The position numbers and the translations under genes are program-made. From a bacterium (GTDB lineage Bacteria > Bacteroidota > Bacteroidia > Bacteroidales > Muribaculaceae), in NCBI GenBank assembly GCA_004563195.1, contig SFTJ01000097.1, positions 1 through 6,127 on the forward strand: a DNA stretch of 6,127 bases. The letters run 5' to 3'. The notes beneath the pieces are model-generated. The model had not been told where the DNA came from and searched no databases. It saw only the letters and a program-made list of their open reading frames with translations. Below, one piece after another: positions 5,301-6,127 of this stretch. How positions within the stretch are numbered: position 1 is the first letter of the stretch; the number at the start of each line of letters is the position of its first letter.

Positions 5301-6127
5301 TCCCGAGAACGGGAATCTTGTCATAGACGTCTATAATACCGGCGCCGGAATCAAGGCGGCGAATATCAAAACTTTGTTCGATAAATTTGTCGTCTTCAAC
5401 AATGTAGAACGCAACAGCTATCGCGATATGGCTTCTCGTCATGGGCTCGGACTGTATATCTGTCACGAGATGGTGACAAAACTGAAAGGTGAGATAACAT
5501 GCGAAAGCACAGAGGGCGAGTATGCTCGTTTCACTGTCACGCTGCCTCCTTTAGAGATAAACAGCGTGCCGCCGGAGCCGGCTGAAGAAGTGCCGGTTTT
5601 GCCAAAGGTGGAAATTGAAAGCCGCCCCATGGTTCTCGTCGTTGACGATAATCCCGACATACTGTGGTTATTGAATGACATATTGTCGGAAGAATATACT
5701 GTGATGAGAGCCACCACTGCCATGGCTGCGATGAAGCAGATCGAAAGTCAGCTTCCTTCGTTGATTATCACCGACATAATGATGCCTGATGTGGATGGCA
5801 TAGAGTTTGTGAAGATGGTGCGCAACAGCAAATATGCCAAGCATCTGCCAGTGATGGTGCTATCTGCTAATATGACTGAAGACTTCAAGATGAAGGCATA
5901 CAACGCAGGTGCCGATGCTTATGTTACGAAACCGTTCAGCCCTGACTTTCTGAAAGCTGTGCTTTCTCGGCTCTTGAAGCGCAAGGACAACGACCGTGAC
6001 TACTACCGCTCGAAAGAAAGTTCTGTGACGATAGAGGACGGTATGGAAATTTCCAATGAAGGAAAAGAATTCCTCGAGAGAGTCAAGCGGGTAATCGCTG
6101 AAAATCTTACTGATGAATCATCGCTGA
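2353..6127 (+). CDS. Hybrid two-component system sensor kinase/response regulator (HTCS), C-terminus beyond the window
   Basis: The window holds 1258 codons with no stop. Order: signal peptide (1-24, MKRTIIVTVMKLLCLLVPCG, then VVAS); periplasmic Reg_prop propeller repeats, for example residues 37-66 (LSNNSV ... GFIWCGTYDGLNRYDG), 317-327 (VWVGTDGRGLQ), 359-370 (DDNLWIGTKGNG) and 599-612 (DGRGNVWLSTNKGL); Y_Y_Y domain about 705-783 (INYWYKLEGYDDKW, PPGEYRLKV); one membrane helix 791-808; HisKA with FFTNITHELCSPLT and phospho-acceptor H846; HATPase with N-box N966, G1 box NTGAGI (995-1000) and G2 box HGLGLYI (1030-1036); receiver about 1093-1212 with D1098, D1099, acceptor D1141, S1171 and K1193-P-F. 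The final FLERVKRVIAENLTDESSL (1240-1258) normally leads into the AraC-type HTH, expected just outside. The periplasmic part would bind an oligosaccharide and the inside would activate a nearby polysaccharide utilization locus. H-box C849 replaces the usual Arg. ATG 2380 (M10) is an alternative start that also gives a good signal peptide. Confidence 0.95.
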   Translation, partial: MKRTIIVTVMKLLCLLVPCGVVASPYALEVAPHTEQLSNNSVMMMEQDREGFIWCGTYDGLNRYDGKHVKVFRFEFNNPSSLSGNIISELRCAEPDVMWVLTTMGFDKFSTRELRCLEHHPDIRGERYTTAADTLGNVFTSGYDGQCTYYNRETHEFTRLPIPKWVGVMSPCRIVIAGYNTVWFFPKAEYAYKVQYDFSKGYGEGRAHFSWEKVRMHEAPMGTVFASDTGFFYIDGNGRLYHHNQNTQTVDYIASVSGMVPDYGVISGITRLDDDILVSVAPLGVLRLSAANGYKGEYNYTETGVFHIMHDSRQPIVWVGTDGRGLQRFVEKDSRISTIRSSAVGRLSKPIRTFYTDIDDNLWIGTKGNGLFVISDYQSVTDMDEIPQSRITRIGKTEGLPDDQVFAIKESLVHPGRVWVASYGPGISYFHGKDRTPVNLYGKDIVNIHDIYEQNDTVLWLASPTTGLVRVVLDGKSPEKIVRTDKFMFRKGKYICDEIYSITWDRGDCLYIGCRGGLGIVRFNLNTYEYSFLTTVTNTLPGIGDIICLTYSGDGMLYFGSSAGAGILDCRNPQAPELLKVVTRNEGLANDMIHAIIPDGRGNVWLSTNKGLALYNSGSKSIYSVSEPTGSIKEYCDNAGYMSPYDGNVIFGALNGITILKSGMYEKASTEKFNAPVLFTSLEVNGVEDTSGLLCSDDGVLRLAYDQNMLRISFASLDYVNSETINYWYKLEGYDDKWVNAGANADASFKNLPPGEYRLKVRSSIDATAESGFESVLPIVVYHPWYARPWAMMCYALLFVIIVAIILVRYHKVMQRKHREMESTLYKNEQERLHVDRMEFFTNITHELCSPLTMIMAMCDILQKNTDEEKQKKFEPYIESLRCNSRRLNELVEEILEVRNMEEGNFTRLRLQPVLTDYMFERWVSSYDQMAQESGITFISHNDASGLRWNTDISSLGKIVNNLISNALKYTPEGGEIRVSISHPENGNLVIDVYNTGAGIKAANIKTLFDKFVVFNNVERNSYRDMASRHGLGLYICHEMVTKLKGEITCESTEGEYARFTVTLPPLEINSVPPEPAEEVPVLPKVEIESRPMVLVVDDNPDILWLLNDILSEEYTVMRATTAMAAMKQIESQLPSLIITDIMMPDVDGIEFVKMVRNSKYAKHLPVMVLSANMTEDFKMKAYNAGADAYVTKPFSPDFLKAVLSRLLKRKDNDRDYYRSKESSVTIEDGMEISNEGKEFLERVKRVIAENLTDESSL

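Overview
This window looks like Bacteroidales chromosome. Two things support this: promoter elements of the Bacteroidetes TAnnTTTG type, and a hybrid two-component system (HTCS) protein, a family found mainly in Bacteroidetes. The codon use of the right half would fit a Muribaculaceae-like or Bacteroides/Prevotella-like genome, but the family is a guess. The left quarter (about 1-1440) is visibly AT-rich. From about 1760 rightward the sequence is much more balanced, so the window is a mosaic.

Left block, minus strand: a tight two-gene operon. A small HNH nuclease (766-1125) is followed 2 bases later by an ABC/AAA-type ATPase (763 to beyond base 1), of which only the N-terminal 254 residues are present, including Walker A. 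This pairing recalls Septu (PtuA ATPase plus PtuB HNH), with the gene order swapped. It is the best candidate here for a defence system. Its promoter -7 element lies inside the longest possible HNH reading frame, so the start is placed at 1125, and a perfect 7+3+7 palindrome overlaps that element.

Middle block: an AT-rich leader with a plus-strand Bacteroidetes promoter core leads into a small CRISPR array (1520-1765) of four 35-nt repeats and three spacers. The last repeat is degenerate, which fits a leader on the left. No cas genes are present. The array is followed closely by a truncated IS30-family transposase remnant (about 1792-1950), a long imperfect GC-rich hairpin (1999-2041), and a stretch with no convincing gene (2042-2352). 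That stretch holds a start-less open frame and, at its right end, a direct repeat and promoter core upstream of the regulator.

Right block, plus strand: one large gene (2353 to beyond 6127) encodes an HTCS regulator. Its order is signal peptide, periplasmic two-component-regulator propeller repeats, Y_Y_Y domain, one membrane helix, histidine kinase (H846), ATPase domain and receiver (D1141). The window ends just as the linker to the expected AraC-type DNA-binding domain begins. Such proteins usually sense oligosaccharides and control a neighbouring polysaccharide utilization locus, which would lie outside this window.

Overall, an apparently acquired defence-like segment (nuclease/ATPase pair, CRISPR array, IS remnant) sits beside an ordinary Bacteroidales carbohydrate-sensing regulator.
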